Numbered from the stretch's first letter, positions 43,186 through 52,288 are shown. The stretch is DNA of 64,000 nucleotides from Desulfovibrio sp. (GCA_024683955.1 JAIKXS010000034.1:62001-126000); one strand, 5' to 3'. Notes: a model not told the origin generated them from the sequence alone. Program-made: numbers and translations.

Positions 43186-44664
43186 ATGAGGGATGTCGTT
43201 TTGTCGTTTTTTTTGAATAAAACCAAGCCCTGGTTGTTAATGAACGGTCTTGGTCTTGTTATCGTTCTTGTAGTTCATGGGATCTGTTTTCATGACGGCC
43301 GAGAAGGCTGGAAACTAGACATTCAGTCGGCATATCTGCTTGTGGGTGCGGCTCTAGGAAGCCTTGCAAGTGCCTTTTTTCTCCCCTTTTTCCGACGGCA
43401 AAGACGTCACTCTATTGCTTTCCTGCTATGTGCCCTTCCAGGCATTTTATCAGCCCTTTCTTTCCTTCTTGGTCTGTTGCATGACATGCCCCTGGCCGCG
43501 GCTGCTGGTTGCGGCCTCATCGCCCTTCCTTTCACGTACTTCCTTGACAATATAGCTCGGGCAAATCAGCAAAATGGTCTGTTTCTAGGGATTGTATTTG
43601 GAGTTGCCGTTCTGTTCTGGCAGATCCCAACAATATTCCCCCCAGCTGGTGAACAGCAGGCTCTCGCAGTCGGTGTCTGCGTAATTTCTTTTCTTTCTGG
43701 CCTGACAACATTTCTAATTAATATCTTCTTGCCTAAGGAGTACAAGGATTCCTCTTCTTTTTCCGACTTGTCCGATAATGAAAATGGAACAGAAAACGAT
43801 TTTCAGGGAAGGAAAAGTGGCTTTGAGACCCTGATCTATATAACAGGTATAACAGTCGTTTTTTTTCTGCTAACCTCACTTATGGACTGGCAGTTTTACC
43901 GGATGCATGCCAGTAATTTCCGGATCCCGTCGTGGGCATATCTCTACCTGTGGGCCGCTTGCCCGCTGGTCGGCTACTGGCTGGAAAAACGAGTCGCTGA
44001 TACAAGAATTCTTCTTTGCTGCCTTGCGGCGGTGATCCTCCTCCCGCTGCTTGTTATTCCTCTGGACGGAACATCACTGTATTGGGCAGTTTATGTTGTT
44101 GTTCTTTTTGTTAAGATTGTTGGTGTTCTCTTCCTTTTGCTTGTATTTTTGAAATTTCGAACCGGTTATGGCAAAGAGCTTCCTCATGGATTAATCCTTT
44201 GCTTGCCTTGGTCCTGTTTGCTGATATCATTTTATATTGCAAAGGTTTTTATTTATTATTATGTCGGTATTGTTCCATATTTCTTTTTGCTAATTATTCT
44301 TTCTGCAAGTTTTGGATATCTTTCTTTGCATGTGCAATATGCAATGTCACTTTCGGTTGCAAAACGAGAAAATATCGCATATGATATATATAATAATAAC
44401 TATATAAAGAAAAGTTATGGCGCATTTGTTGATGATATTAATATGGCAGAGTTCTCAAAAAAATATGGATTTTCAAATAGAGAACAGGATGTTGCTAGAT
44501 TGATACTTGAGAACGTTGAAACAAAGGAAATTATAGAAAAATTATGTATTACAAAAAATACATTGAAAACACATGTTCGTCAGATTCTTAGAAAAAGTGA
44601 ATCTAAAAATAGAAACGAATTAATATTATTATTTATAAAAGAAAATGAAAATAAATTAAAATAA
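43186..44664 (+). CDS. Membrane-embedded LuxR-family transcription regulator
   Basis: The 492-residue protein has about 12 membrane segments in the first 400 residues (MFS-like layout, a loop at about 190-220). A short linker follows, and then a C-terminal LuxR helix-turn-helix from about residue 423: NREQDVARLILENVETKEIIEKLCITKNTLKTHVRQILRKS. Such one-protein sensors couple an unknown membrane signal or substrate to DNA binding at the inner membrane. The last 100 codons become very AT-rich compared with the first 350, suggesting a composite or foreign origin. It starts at ATG 43186 with a poor ribosome site. No neighbour suggests its ligand; it may control the exported-protein genes around it. 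Confidence 0.8.
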   Translation: MRDVVLSFFLNKTKPWLLMNGLGLVIVLVVHGICFHDGREGWKLDIQSAYLLVGAALGSLASAFFLPFFRRQRRHSIAFLLCALPGILSALSFLLGLLHDMPLAAAAGCGLIALPFTYFLDNIARANQQNGLFLGIVFGVAVLFWQIPTIFPPAGEQQALAVGVCVISFLSGLTTFLINIFLPKEYKDSSSFSDLSDNENGTENDFQGRKSGFETLIYITGITVVFFLLTSLMDWQFYRMHASNFRIPSWAYLYLWAACPLVGYWLEKRVADTRILLCCLAAVILLPLLVIPLDGTSLYWAVYVVVLFVKIVGVLFLLLVFLKFRTGYGKELPHGLILCLPWSCLLISFYIAKVFIYYYVGIVPYFFLLIILSASFGYLSLHVQYAMSLSVAKRENIAYDIYNNNYIKKSYGAFVDDINMAEFSKKYGFSNREQDVARLILENVETKEIIEKLCITKNTLKTHVRQILRKSESKNRNELILLFIKENENKLK

Positions 44665-44717
44665 TGCTTGTCAAATTTCACTATAAGACTGCTGTTGTAG
44701 AGTTGCGTTCTCGTAAC

Positions 44718-44747
44718 AAAAAACCTGGCGTTTGCCAGGTTTTTTGT
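44718..44747. terminator. Bidirectional intrinsic terminator
   Basis: AAAAAACCTGGC/GCCAGGTTTTTT with a four-base loop has A and T tracts on both sides, so it can end the LuxR-family gene from the left and the rhodanese gene from the right. Confidence 0.85.
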
Positions 44748-44824
44748 TTTATTGGTTTTACGCTTTTTGCTCTTTGTCTTTGTATTTCCTTAATCATCAG
44801 GTCTCATCTAGTTATGATTGAGCC

Positions 44825-45232
44825 TTACTTTTTTTCCTGCTCCCACAGCCAGCCACGTATGTAATAAACTCTGGAAATATCAGGGCGAATGCGACGCAGT
44901 GTCCAATATGCCTGATATGCACGCATTCCTCCAACATCTACGAGCAAAACCGGTTTGTTTGGACGGAAATAAGATGCCTCCAGCGGAAGTCTGTAGAGTG
45001 GTATGTTGATGGAGTTGGGCGAGTGCTTCGCCATAAACTCCATTGGGCTCCGAACGTCTACAACAAGTGTATCCGAATTGTCGGCAAGAAAACGGTGTGC
45101 TTCCTCTGCTGAAAGAAAAGTCTGTGTCTCGGTCTGAGGCGTGTGTACACCGAACTTTAGATATACCAACGTCTCTAGCAGGCAGGTAATTGCAATAATG
45201 CTAAGGATCAGACAGAGCTTACTGGGAAACAT
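44825..45232 (-). CDS. Membrane-anchored rhodanese-domain protein without the active-site cysteine
   Basis: The 135-residue protein has one N-terminal membrane helix (about 5-25). It is followed by a single rhodanese fold (DTLVVDVRSPMEFMAKHSPNSINIPL). The active-site loop CxxGxR is replaced by D99-V-G-G-M-R104, so the sulfur-carrying cysteine is absent and sulfurtransferase activity is not expected. It could be a binding or phosphatase-like relic. It lies 18 bases downstream of the paralogue 2 gene, so the two are likely cotranscribed. Confidence 0.8.
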   Translation of the reverse strand: MFPSKLCLILSIIAITCLLETLVYLKFGVHTPQTETQTFLSAEEAHRFLADNSDTLVVDVRSPMEFMAKHSPNSINIPLYRLPLEASYFRPNKPVLLVDVGGMRAYQAYWTLRRIRPDISRVYYIRGWLWEQEKK

Positions 45233-45250
45233 GCGCGAATCTAAGACGTT

Positions 45251-45691
45251 TTACTTTGCGTCCCCAAGGGATCCCAGGATTTTATTTAAGGCTTCTTTGT
45301 CAGTGCCGGCCATTGTGACAACTACCGCTTTTCCCTCGCTTACAGTGACCATAATGGCTAGCCTTACCCCGTCAAGTTCAGCGTAGACAGTCGTTGAGTC
45401 GTTTCCGTTATTTTCGGTTTTGACTATTTTTCCGCCCATCTGATCGCCGATAAGCTTCGCGAGTTCAGAAGCACTTTTCCCGTTACTTTTGAAGACCTGC
45501 ACGCTTACGGATGTTGATCCGTCGGGTGATGTGATCTGGCACCCACCCTCGTTGGGTTGTGCACTCCAACCGTCGGGAACTTCGATTGAAAAACGGGCGA
45601 AATCAGGACCAAAGTTTTGTGTCGCAGCCATGGAGGGGGTTGCTACAGCAAGACAGGCGACAACGCAAAGCATAGCGATGTACTTAAACAT
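45251..45691 (-). CDS. Periplasmic protein, DcrB/PsbP-like, paralogue 2
   Basis: The 146-residue protein has a signal peptide (1-22, PSMA). The mature part has FSIEVPDGWSAQPNEGGCQI, SVSVQVFKSNGKSASELAKLIGDQMGG, YAELDGVRLAIMVTVSEGKAVVVTMAG. It is the same length and plan as the protein at 41434-41874. The two flank the LuxR regulator and HdeA/B-like gene. Function unknown. ATG 45691. Confidence 0.75.
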   Translation of the reverse strand: MFKYIAMLCVVACLAVATPSMAATQNFGPDFARFSIEVPDGWSAQPNEGGCQITSPDGSTSVSVQVFKSNGKSASELAKLIGDQMGGKIVKTENNGNDSTTVYAELDGVRLAIMVTVSEGKAVVVTMAGTDKEALNKILGSLGDAK

Positions 45692-45857
45692 AGCAAAATC
45701 CTTTTGTAAAATTGTTAAAAGTGATACAATGAAGTAACTACATGCATTTTTTGCTGGATTATTTTGAACTAATATCTTTTAAAATCATGTATTACATTGT
45801 CTCATTTTTCTAGTTTTATTGTTGATTGTAACTTATAAAAATATGTGTTTTGTCCAA

Positions 45858-46109
45858 TTATTGATTATGACGTACATGTCTATTGTATCGAGCATTATTA
45901 TGTGAAGGATTATGGTGATGTACAGGGGGCTTGTGCGCATTATTATAGTGTGCAGGAGGCCTGTGTACATTTTTGTTGGTGTTTCGGTGAACATTTCTGT
46001 TTACATTAACAGTTGTGTGGTTGTAATGGTCTTCATGATGTGGAGGGACACATCCAGAAAATGATATTGTAAAAACCGTAATGAATAAAGCTAGTAATAA
46101 ATGTCGCAT
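45858..46109 (-). CDS. Small His/Asn-rich lipoprotein
   Basis: The 83-residue protein has a signal peptide with lipobox FSGC, followed by about 60 residues made up mostly of His, Asn, Arg and Pro (PPHHEDHYNHTTVNVN). Histidine clusters suggest metal binding, or simply a low-complexity surface. The start is ATG 46109, with GGAGG five bases upstream; a codon four earlier lacks such a site. Not assigned to a family. Confidence 0.7.
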   Translation of the reverse strand: MRHLLLALFITVFTISFSGCVPPHHEDHYNHTTVNVNRNVHRNTNKNVHRPPAHYNNAHKPPVHHHNPSHNNARYNRHVRHNQ

Positions 46110-46230
46110 TAGGGCCTCCATTTTATAATTAGGTCTTTTTGTATAATGTTATGCTAGTATTTTTAAGTAAAATTATACATATATAAGTTTAGTCAATAAA
46201 TTTTCGATTGAATTATTCGTTTAGTTATAA

Positions 46231-46854
46231 TTAATCCTCATTCATATTCAGATCGATGATTCCAAATGCTTCGGGAGCGATACTTCCTTTGTTAAATATA
46301 AAATGAACACTATAGTCATCATCACAGTAAAAATTTTCTGTTAATTCTTGAAAATTGATATGCTTTGAAATAGGGATACCTTTTTTTTTAGACAGTAATG
46401 CTAATTTCGCTTTGACATCATTTATTGAGATTGGCAGATCTCTTAGATGTAATATATTTCCGGTTTTGCTGTCAAAAACGTATCCCCTCGAATAGTATTG
46501 GGGCCATCCTTCAAGTCCATATTCAAATGAAAAAAGAATACTAAGGTTTTCATCGCTATTTAATGTAACTTTGTATGAGCTATTGACGTAAATCTGTTCT
46601 TTATACGAAGCCGTTTTGGATTGTATAAGGTCGGGAATGATCATCTCAGTGAAACTATTAATTTTTCTTGCGGCGGCTTGGTTGCCGTCTTTGAATAACG
46701 GATATTTCTGTGAGGGATTTCCCCTGTAGGCTGAATCTTTGACCTCGAAAAAGTTCTCAGCAGCCTTTGCGGAGTCTGTCACTATGAAAATGACGAGCAC
46801 TAGGAGAAGCACTAAACGACTTTTGTTACTTGTTTTTTTCACAGAACGGCACAT
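46231..46854 (-). CDS. Exported protein, RsiV/PdaC-like (DUF3298-type) domain (tentative)
   Basis: The 207-residue protein has a signal peptide (about 12-32). The mature part has EMIIPDLIQ near residue 70, SFEYGLEGWPQYYSRGYVFDSKTGNILHLRDL near 110 and NFYCDDDYSVHFIFNKGSIAPEAFGIIDL near 170. This is the pattern of the DUF4163/DUF3298 beta-sheet domain seen in RsiV-type anti-sigma factors and PdaC deacetylases, but I cannot assign a role. It sits upstream of the lipoprotein gene in the same direction. Confidence 0.6.
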   Translation of the reverse strand: MCRSVKKTSNKSRLVLLLVLVIFIVTDSAKAAENFFEVKDSAYRGNPSQKYPLFKDGNQAAARKINSFTEMIIPDLIQSKTASYKEQIYVNSSYKVTLNSDENLSILFSFEYGLEGWPQYYSRGYVFDSKTGNILHLRDLPISINDVKAKLALLSKKKGIPISKHINFQELTENFYCDDDYSVHFIFNKGSIAPEAFGIIDLNMNED

Positions 46855-46913
46855 AAAAGCCCCCTATTTTATTGCTATTTACAGCCGTATCCCGAATTGT
46901 CACTTGTAGCGAG

Positions 46914-49019
46914 TCAATCGAGGATTTCCTTGTTCATTTTTCCATCTTTGACGGAAATAAGCGCTACCTGAGAGCTGTTTCTCCGTCCTTGAACATCTAT
47001 CATCATGAAAAGCATTGCATAGTCGCCGTCCCCCAAATCTATCTCATCCACTTCTGATTTCTCAGAAAATTTGAATGTCTTCATGTTAATTTCTTTTATA
47101 TCCATCTTACGATTCATATATTTTGCTTTCATGAGGGTCGTTATTGTATCACCGGGTTTGAGTTGACGAAGTTGCTTATCTGGTGTTTCATTGTTTAGGG
47201 AGGAACGTACTCCGAGAATTCTGTAGGATTTTGTTGAGAATTCGTAAAGAATTTCCATAATCACACGTTCACCGTTGACTTTTATAGGAACGTAGTAGAG
47301 GTACCCGTCTTTTTGCGTGTGAATGTGCTGTAAAAGGAGGGGATTTCCGTCAAGCGCAGGCCAGCGGTTCCGAAATCGTTCGACGAACCTTCCATTCTTC
47401 CAGTCAGGTGCAACAAGAGCGTCGCTTCCCAGGTAGATCATAAGTTCATCTTTCATGCTCACAATTGCTAGAAATCCATATATTTCGCTTACACTCTGAA
47501 TGTCTTCCGGTTTAAGTTCCATGACGATTTCCCCCTTCTCGTTGAGGGAAATGGGCGTGTCTTCCAAATGTCGCGTTGCTGGTATCTCAAGCGGCTGAAA
47601 GGATGTCTGCGCGGCAGTTGTGGCCGAAGCAAACATCTCGGCGATGTTTTTCATGAGTGTTTCATTTGCAGATTGCCCCGTGCTACCTGTATCATCATCA
47701 TCTTCATCTTCTTCGTCTTCGTCTTCATCCTCTTGGCGTTCTTCTTCTTTTTCTTTTTTTAAGCGCTTTTCTTCCTCAATGACCTCATTGTAGATTCGTT
47801 GGGATTCGCTGTACGCATATTCCTGTTTGATCCTGCCTGTGAGGAGACCCTGAAACATCAGGAACGCTGTCGGATTTCCTTGTTCCAGAACAGTTTGATA
47901 GGTATTGCCTCCATCTATGGGATGGTAGAACGACAGTCCCGATCCGTTTTGATGTGGTCCTCCAACTTTGTAGGCAACGGTTTCTTTCAGGATCTCGGTA
48001 AACTCAGCAGCGTCCTCTGGATTGTCCTTAAGAAAGCGGAGTACAAAATCTCCGATGTCAACCATGTTCGAATATCTTTCACCTCTGATGTTGTAAAAAT
48101 TCTCTGCTTCGTTGGCATGGCGGGCGATATTCCCAAACTGTGAGCGGTCGTTGCCAACGAGGCTTAAGCTGTAGAGGCCATAGATATCCCAGTACATTTT
48201 GAGCTTTGGCAATAGTTCAAGATTAATAACAGAAAGCGTTACCCCGTCTTCTTCCTCGGCCTCCTTGCAACCTGACAGATATGAATCGCAGATGTGCTTT
48301 GCAAGGTCCTCAGGAGCCATATCCGTATTTGCTGCGAGAGCGGACAGAAAAGCCGTGTAGTTCCAGCCAACTCCAGGTTCAATATTTTGAGAGGCAACGA
48401 GGTAATCGCTGAAACCGTAGCACGCGGTTGCAACCTCAAGTGACGCCATAAGGCAGGCATCAAAGCCGATGATGTCAAGAGGGGGAACCTTTGCATCAGC
48501 CTCCATGACAGATTCAAGAGCATCTCGAAGATCTTTGACTGTCATGGCATTGCCAAAGTTGCCGTCAACAGCAAATCTGCCGGCACCGCCCCCTCCGTGA
48601 TCCCAGATGATAAGGACCGTGTGATCTGCATCGTAATTATTTGCGCAAAATTCCAGGAAGTCCGCAAGGGTTCCCGAATCCCCCATATCGCCCTGCGGGA
48701 GGGTCTGGACAAGGGTCATCTTCCCGTTTCGTATAGTGAAACGCTGGAGTTTGTTAGGATTAATTTCAGGTCTTTTCCATGTTTTGCTCCCCCCCGTTTG
48801 CACAACAACTGTGACGTTGTCATGAAATTGGGCTTTCATGACTTCTTCGATATCGGCGGATGCCGATTGAAAACGCTCTTCCAGGTCACTTCCACAAAGG
48901 TACCAATAAATCGCCCACGTGTCGGCATGAGCTGACAATGGAAATCTGAGACCTAGAAATATCAGCAGGAAGAACGATACGTTGAGAAGACGTATGAAAA
49001 TGCTTGAATTGCTGTGCAT
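46914..49019 (-). CDS. Clostripain-like cysteine protease (peptidase family C11)
   Basis: The 701-residue protein has a signal peptide (1-32). The C11 catalytic pair is H141 in IIWDHGGGG and C189 in GFDACLMAS. The N-terminal domain begins WAIYWYLCGSDLE, the classic C11 start. After the core comes a low-complexity acidic segment (about 420-450, KKEKEEERQEDEDEDEEDE) and a C-terminal beta domain of about 240 residues. C11 enzymes cut after Arg/Lys and often act outside the cell on host or matrix proteins. The upstream gap of 130 bases has no other gene. Confidence 0.88.
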   Translation of the reverse strand: MHSNSSIFIRLLNVSFFLLIFLGLRFPLSAHADTWAIYWYLCGSDLEERFQSASADIEEVMKAQFHDNVTVVVQTGGSKTWKRPEINPNKLQRFTIRNGKMTLVQTLPQGDMGDSGTLADFLEFCANNYDADHTVLIIWDHGGGGAGRFAVDGNFGNAMTVKDLRDALESVMEADAKVPPLDIIGFDACLMASLEVATACYGFSDYLVASQNIEPGVGWNYTAFLSALAANTDMAPEDLAKHICDSYLSGCKEAEEEDGVTLSVINLELLPKLKMYWDIYGLYSLSLVGNDRSQFGNIARHANEAENFYNIRGERYSNMVDIGDFVLRFLKDNPEDAAEFTEILKETVAYKVGGPHQNGSGLSFYHPIDGGNTYQTVLEQGNPTAFLMFQGLLTGRIKQEYAYSESQRIYNEVIEEEKRLKKEKEEERQEDEDEDEEDEDDDDTGSTGQSANETLMKNIAEMFASATTAAQTSFQPLEIPATRHLEDTPISLNEKGEIVMELKPEDIQSVSEIYGFLAIVSMKDELMIYLGSDALVAPDWKNGRFVERFRNRWPALDGNPLLLQHIHTQKDGYLYYVPIKVNGERVIMEILYEFSTKSYRILGVRSSLNNETPDKQLRQLKPGDTITTLMKAKYMNRKMDIKEINMKTFKFSEKSEVDEIDLGDGDYAMLFMMIDVQGRRNSSQVALISVKDGKMNKEILD

Positions 49020-49156
49020 GCTTTTTATGTATTCTAAGGAGCGACCTTATTGGTGATTGTTGTGTGAATAGGGGCAGATATCATGTGTTGCATATATTGG
49101 TGTGATAGCGCTGCCCCTTTTGTGGATAGGGAACAAAATTCCGCATAAAACCTGTA

Positions 49157-51124
49157 TTAGGGTTCGATTATGTTGAAATCAGGCCTGAAGGTATCAAATA
49201 AGGCCAAGAATTCCGTGAGGCCTTTTATATCGCCCTTATATATGGCCTTTTTGGCAATTTCATCAGAGCTTATACGACCTTCGAAGATTGCCATAATCTG
49301 GGACATTGGTGCGGTGATTGCCCTGTCAGAGTCTCCGCTATTTGTTCTTTTAGCACGAAGAACCCCATTTTTTAGGGTAAGAAGCCAGTCCTGATTCAAG
49401 TCTTGAAGATGCAGTCGTAAGGAAAAGAGTTTCCCCTTTGCGCGGTTACCGTCAAGACGGATGCCTAGATTGGCAAAGTACAGGTCTGGGGGAAGGGCCT
49501 GCCCCTGACTGTCTACGGCGCGTTTAGCAGGAAGTTTGAACGAGCCTGTACGGAGTTCCTGTGCTCCGGTCAGATAAAAATTTCGCCACGGCGCGCTTTC
49601 AGCCTGATAACCGAGCTGTTCAAGCGCGTCAGCTGCAAGCTCTCTCGCTTTGCGGTTTGTCGGATCGGCAAAGACAACATGGTTCATGGCCTGGGCCACC
49701 CAGCGGAATTCTCCCCGGGAAAAGTCTTTTCGTGCCTTCTCAATTACTTTTTCCGCGCCACCCATGTACTCCACGTATTTTTTTGACGCATCCGCCGGGG
49801 GCAAGGGATTGAGATGGGCTGGGTTTCCGTCAAACCAGCCGAGATAGAGGTTGTAGACTGCCTTCACGTCATGGTTCAGACTGCCGTAATAGCCACGGAG
49901 CGAAAAGACGGAAGAAAGCTCATGCGGAAGGGTGAGCTCTTCCGCGATTTCGTTCATGGTTAGACCTTTGTTGGCAAGATGGAGAGTCTGATCATGTATG
50001 TAGCGATAGAGGTCACTTGTTTTGCTTAAAAGTTCCCGGATTCTTTCGCCACCCCATACGGGCCAGTGATGCATGCCGTAAAGAACCTCGGCCTCATTTC
50101 CAAAGCGTTCGGTTGTCTTGTCTAGAGCTTGTGCCCACTTGAGCGGGTCGCGGGTTTTTGCGCCTCGCAGTGTGTAGAGGTTGTGCATGGTGTGTACACA
50201 GTTTTCTGCTGCAGTGAGGGCCTTAAGTTCGGGAATGTACCAATGCATCTCAGCTGGCGCCTCGGTGTTCGGTGCCATGAGAAAAACGAACGTTAGCCCG
50301 TCAAGAGCCCGTTGTTCGCCGTCTTTTGTTATGAGGTCTGTCGGCGGGATCAGTCCGCGTGAGCCGGACGAATTTTTAAGGCCAAGACCGGCTCCGACGT
50401 GTCCTGTTGGAGAGGGGGGGAGTGTTGTTCCATACATGTACATTGCACGGCGACTCATGGCCGTGCCAGCCATTACGTTCTCTGCTACAGCGGCTTCCAG
50501 GAAACCCTGTGGAGCAAGTATGTGCACCTTGCCCTCCCGGACCTCTTTATCCGAGGTTACCCCGTAAACACCTCCGTAATGATCAACATGGCTATGTGAA
50601 TAGATAACGTATTTGACGGCTTTTTGCGGCCGGTGGCTATAATAGAGCTTGAGGGCTGCTGCCGCATTTTCGGCTGATACGAGAGGGTCGATAACGATTA
50701 AGCCCGAGTCGCCTTCAATGATGGTCATGTTAGAAATGTCGGCATTGCGTATCTGATAGATTCGCTCCGTAACTTTGAACAAACCGTCTACCATGACCAG
50801 TCGTGACTGCCTCCACAGGCTCGGGTTAACCGTGTCCGGGGATTGATTTGCCTTGTCACCGAGCAAGAATTCATATGGTGTTAGATTCCACGCTTCACGT
50901 CCGTTGGCAGTAGTAATGCGACCATGTTCTGGAAGAGGGGCGATGAACCCTCGCTTAGCGTCCTCCCAGTCTTGGCTGTCCATGAAATTCAGGTCAGCGG
51001 TTAATCTTACGTGTTCCTGGCGTGTCGCCTCAGTGGCAGGTTTTGTGTTGATAGCTGAAAACACCAGGGCAGGGGCAAAGGTTAAAAATGTTGTCAGAAG
51101 AAAAGCAGATGTCCATTTTTGCAT
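49157..51124 (-). CDS. Type III alkylsulfatase (SdsA1-like)
   Basis: The 655-residue protein has a signal peptide (1-24). The metallo-beta-lactamase core has HSHVDHYGG (177-185) and a later AENCVHTMHN, which together ligate two zinc ions. The family-specific dimerisation and C-terminal sterol-carrier-like domain are present. SdsA1-type enzymes release sulfate from long-chain alkyl sulfates such as SDS. In a sulfate-reducing organism the freed sulfate could feed respiration; that link is inference. The LprI-like gene begins 22 bases upstream and may share its transcript. Confidence 0.92.
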   Translation of the reverse strand: MQKWTSAFLLTTFLTFAPALVFSAINTKPATEATRQEHVRLTADLNFMDSQDWEDAKRGFIAPLPEHGRITTANGREAWNLTPYEFLLGDKANQSPDTVNPSLWRQSRLVMVDGLFKVTERIYQIRNADISNMTIIEGDSGLIVIDPLVSAENAAAALKLYYSHRPQKAVKYVIYSHSHVDHYGGVYGVTSDKEVREGKVHILAPQGFLEAAVAENVMAGTAMSRRAMYMYGTTLPPSPTGHVGAGLGLKNSSGSRGLIPPTDLITKDGEQRALDGLTFVFLMAPNTEAPAEMHWYIPELKALTAAENCVHTMHNLYTLRGAKTRDPLKWAQALDKTTERFGNEAEVLYGMHHWPVWGGERIRELLSKTSDLYRYIHDQTLHLANKGLTMNEIAEELTLPHELSSVFSLRGYYGSLNHDVKAVYNLYLGWFDGNPAHLNPLPPADASKKYVEYMGGAEKVIEKARKDFSRGEFRWVAQAMNHVVFADPTNRKARELAADALEQLGYQAESAPWRNFYLTGAQELRTGSFKLPAKRAVDSQGQALPPDLYFANLGIRLDGNRAKGKLFSLRLHLQDLNQDWLLTLKNGVLRAKRTNSGDSDRAITAPMSQIMAIFEGRISSDEIAKKAIYKGDIKGLTEFLALFDTFRPDFNIIEP

Positions 51125-51145
51125 AGAGAGTCCCCAATATTTTTG

Positions 51146-51484
51146 TTAGCGGCCGAACGAGTTCAAATATGTTGCACGTTCTAATGTCACTTTAGCATAT
51201 GCCTGGGCTTTGCTCATGCCCTGTTGCATGTACGCCCTCGCGCTTTTATCTCTTTCAACGTCTATCCAGCGACGCTGGCTGTCGAGGAGTTCACGTCGCG
51301 CCATACCTTCAATACGCGTTACCTTCTTGTAGGCGCGTCCCCAGGCCGCCTTCAGCTCCGTTTCGGCCTTACGGTATTGTTCAGATGTCTGCATCAGTTT
51401 TTTGTATTCATTATCTGATAGTGCGAAAGAATTGGATGCGCATGAAGCAAGTATAAGAAGAACTTGTATAAATACCTTGAACAT
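51146..51484 (-). CDS. LprI-like (DUF1311) exported protein
   Basis: The 112-residue protein has a signal peptide (about 1-22). The domain has AETELKAAWGRAYKKVTRIEGMARRELLDSQRRWIDVERDKSARAY, the pattern of the LprI N-terminal domain; some members inhibit lysozyme. It lacks the usual later cysteines. The start is ATG 51484 with AGGGCG upstream; the frame extends 33 codons further without support. Confidence 0.75.
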   Translation of the reverse strand: MFKVFIQVLLILASCASNSFALSDNEYKKLMQTSEQYRKAETELKAAWGRAYKKVTRIEGMARRELLDSQRRWIDVERDKSARAYMQQGMSKAQAYAKVTLERATYLNSFGR

Positions 51485-52200
51485 AGAACGCCCTGAATAT
51501 TTTGATAAAAAATGAATAGGTGTCGATTTGATCTCTTTCTGAGAGTCCAGACAGAAGTTCCAATAATGATGAAAAAATATCAATTTAATTTTTAAGAATT
51601 ATCACTCTTGAGGCTTGAGGTAAAGAAAAGTCCGAGCTGGCTGGACGTTAACAATGAAAGGTAAGTGAATCCGTGTATGATATCTATAAAGGATTTTTCC
51701 TTCGTCGTCGCAGTCCTCGGCTGACCGTTCGCATTATATACGTCATTTTTATCGTGAAATCTTCACCCTTGATGGGGTGATTTTTCCAATTCTGTGGTAA
51801 AAATGGCAGCCACCCCAGGGGTGATCTGCTGGAAATTATCATGATTACCTGGGCTTAGGTCGCGCTGACTAGGTTGCCAGCGCACAGAAGGGGAATATCA
51901 GGACCGCGAAGTATCACGCAGAATCACATACAGAGAGTCCACGTCCAAGGTGTTGTTCCAGTGAGTTCGTTAGGCTTCCTTTCTCCCCCGGAGTGAATTG
52001 ACTCCGTTACAGACTGTTGTCCCAGGCGCTCACAAAGGGAGAAGACATTGCCGCGGGTATATTTCGTTTGGCTGTTTGTTAGCGTAGAACGTTGTGATGA
52101 TCACATTACATGTAATGAATCTTCATGTATATTTTGATGGTTAAGAAGATTTATTGAAGTGTGCAATGATGAACGTGAAGGCCCATTTATGATCATGCTG
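51485..52200. other. Non-coding stretch between the LprI-like and neuB genes
   Basis: About 700 bases without a convincing frame. It contains paired-palindrome copy 2 (51763-51823) and a 12-base palindrome ATTACATGTAAT at about 52104-52115. I see no promoter that can be assigned with confidence. Confidence 0.5.
51763..51823. repeat. Paired-palindrome unit, copy 2
   Basis: Hairpin A is TCACCC-TTGATG-GGGTGA plus five T (51763-51785). Thirty bases later hairpin B is CACCCC-A-GGGGTG (51811-51823). Order, sequence of arms and spacing match copy 1 at 42731-42794. The two are the only copies I found in the window. Confidence 0.6.
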
Positions 52201-52250
52201 AAAAAAAATAGCAAGGAAATTATTCAGTTGGCGAGTAATTTCTTTGCTAT
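52201..52250 (-). terminator. Intrinsic terminator of neuB
   Basis: ATAGCAAAGAAATTA/TAATTTCCTTGCTAT stem (one mismatch) with a 13-base loop is followed by eight T on the minus strand. It lies about 40 bases past the neuB stop. Confidence 0.85.
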
Positions 52251-52288
52251 CATAATGCTACGCTATCCGCGCAATGAGGAGCAGGGGG

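Noticed and set aside
52090-52120. TGTGATGATCACA and ATTACATGTAAT as CRP/FNR-type sites
   Set aside because: Spacing does not fit either consensus and no promoter is adjacent.
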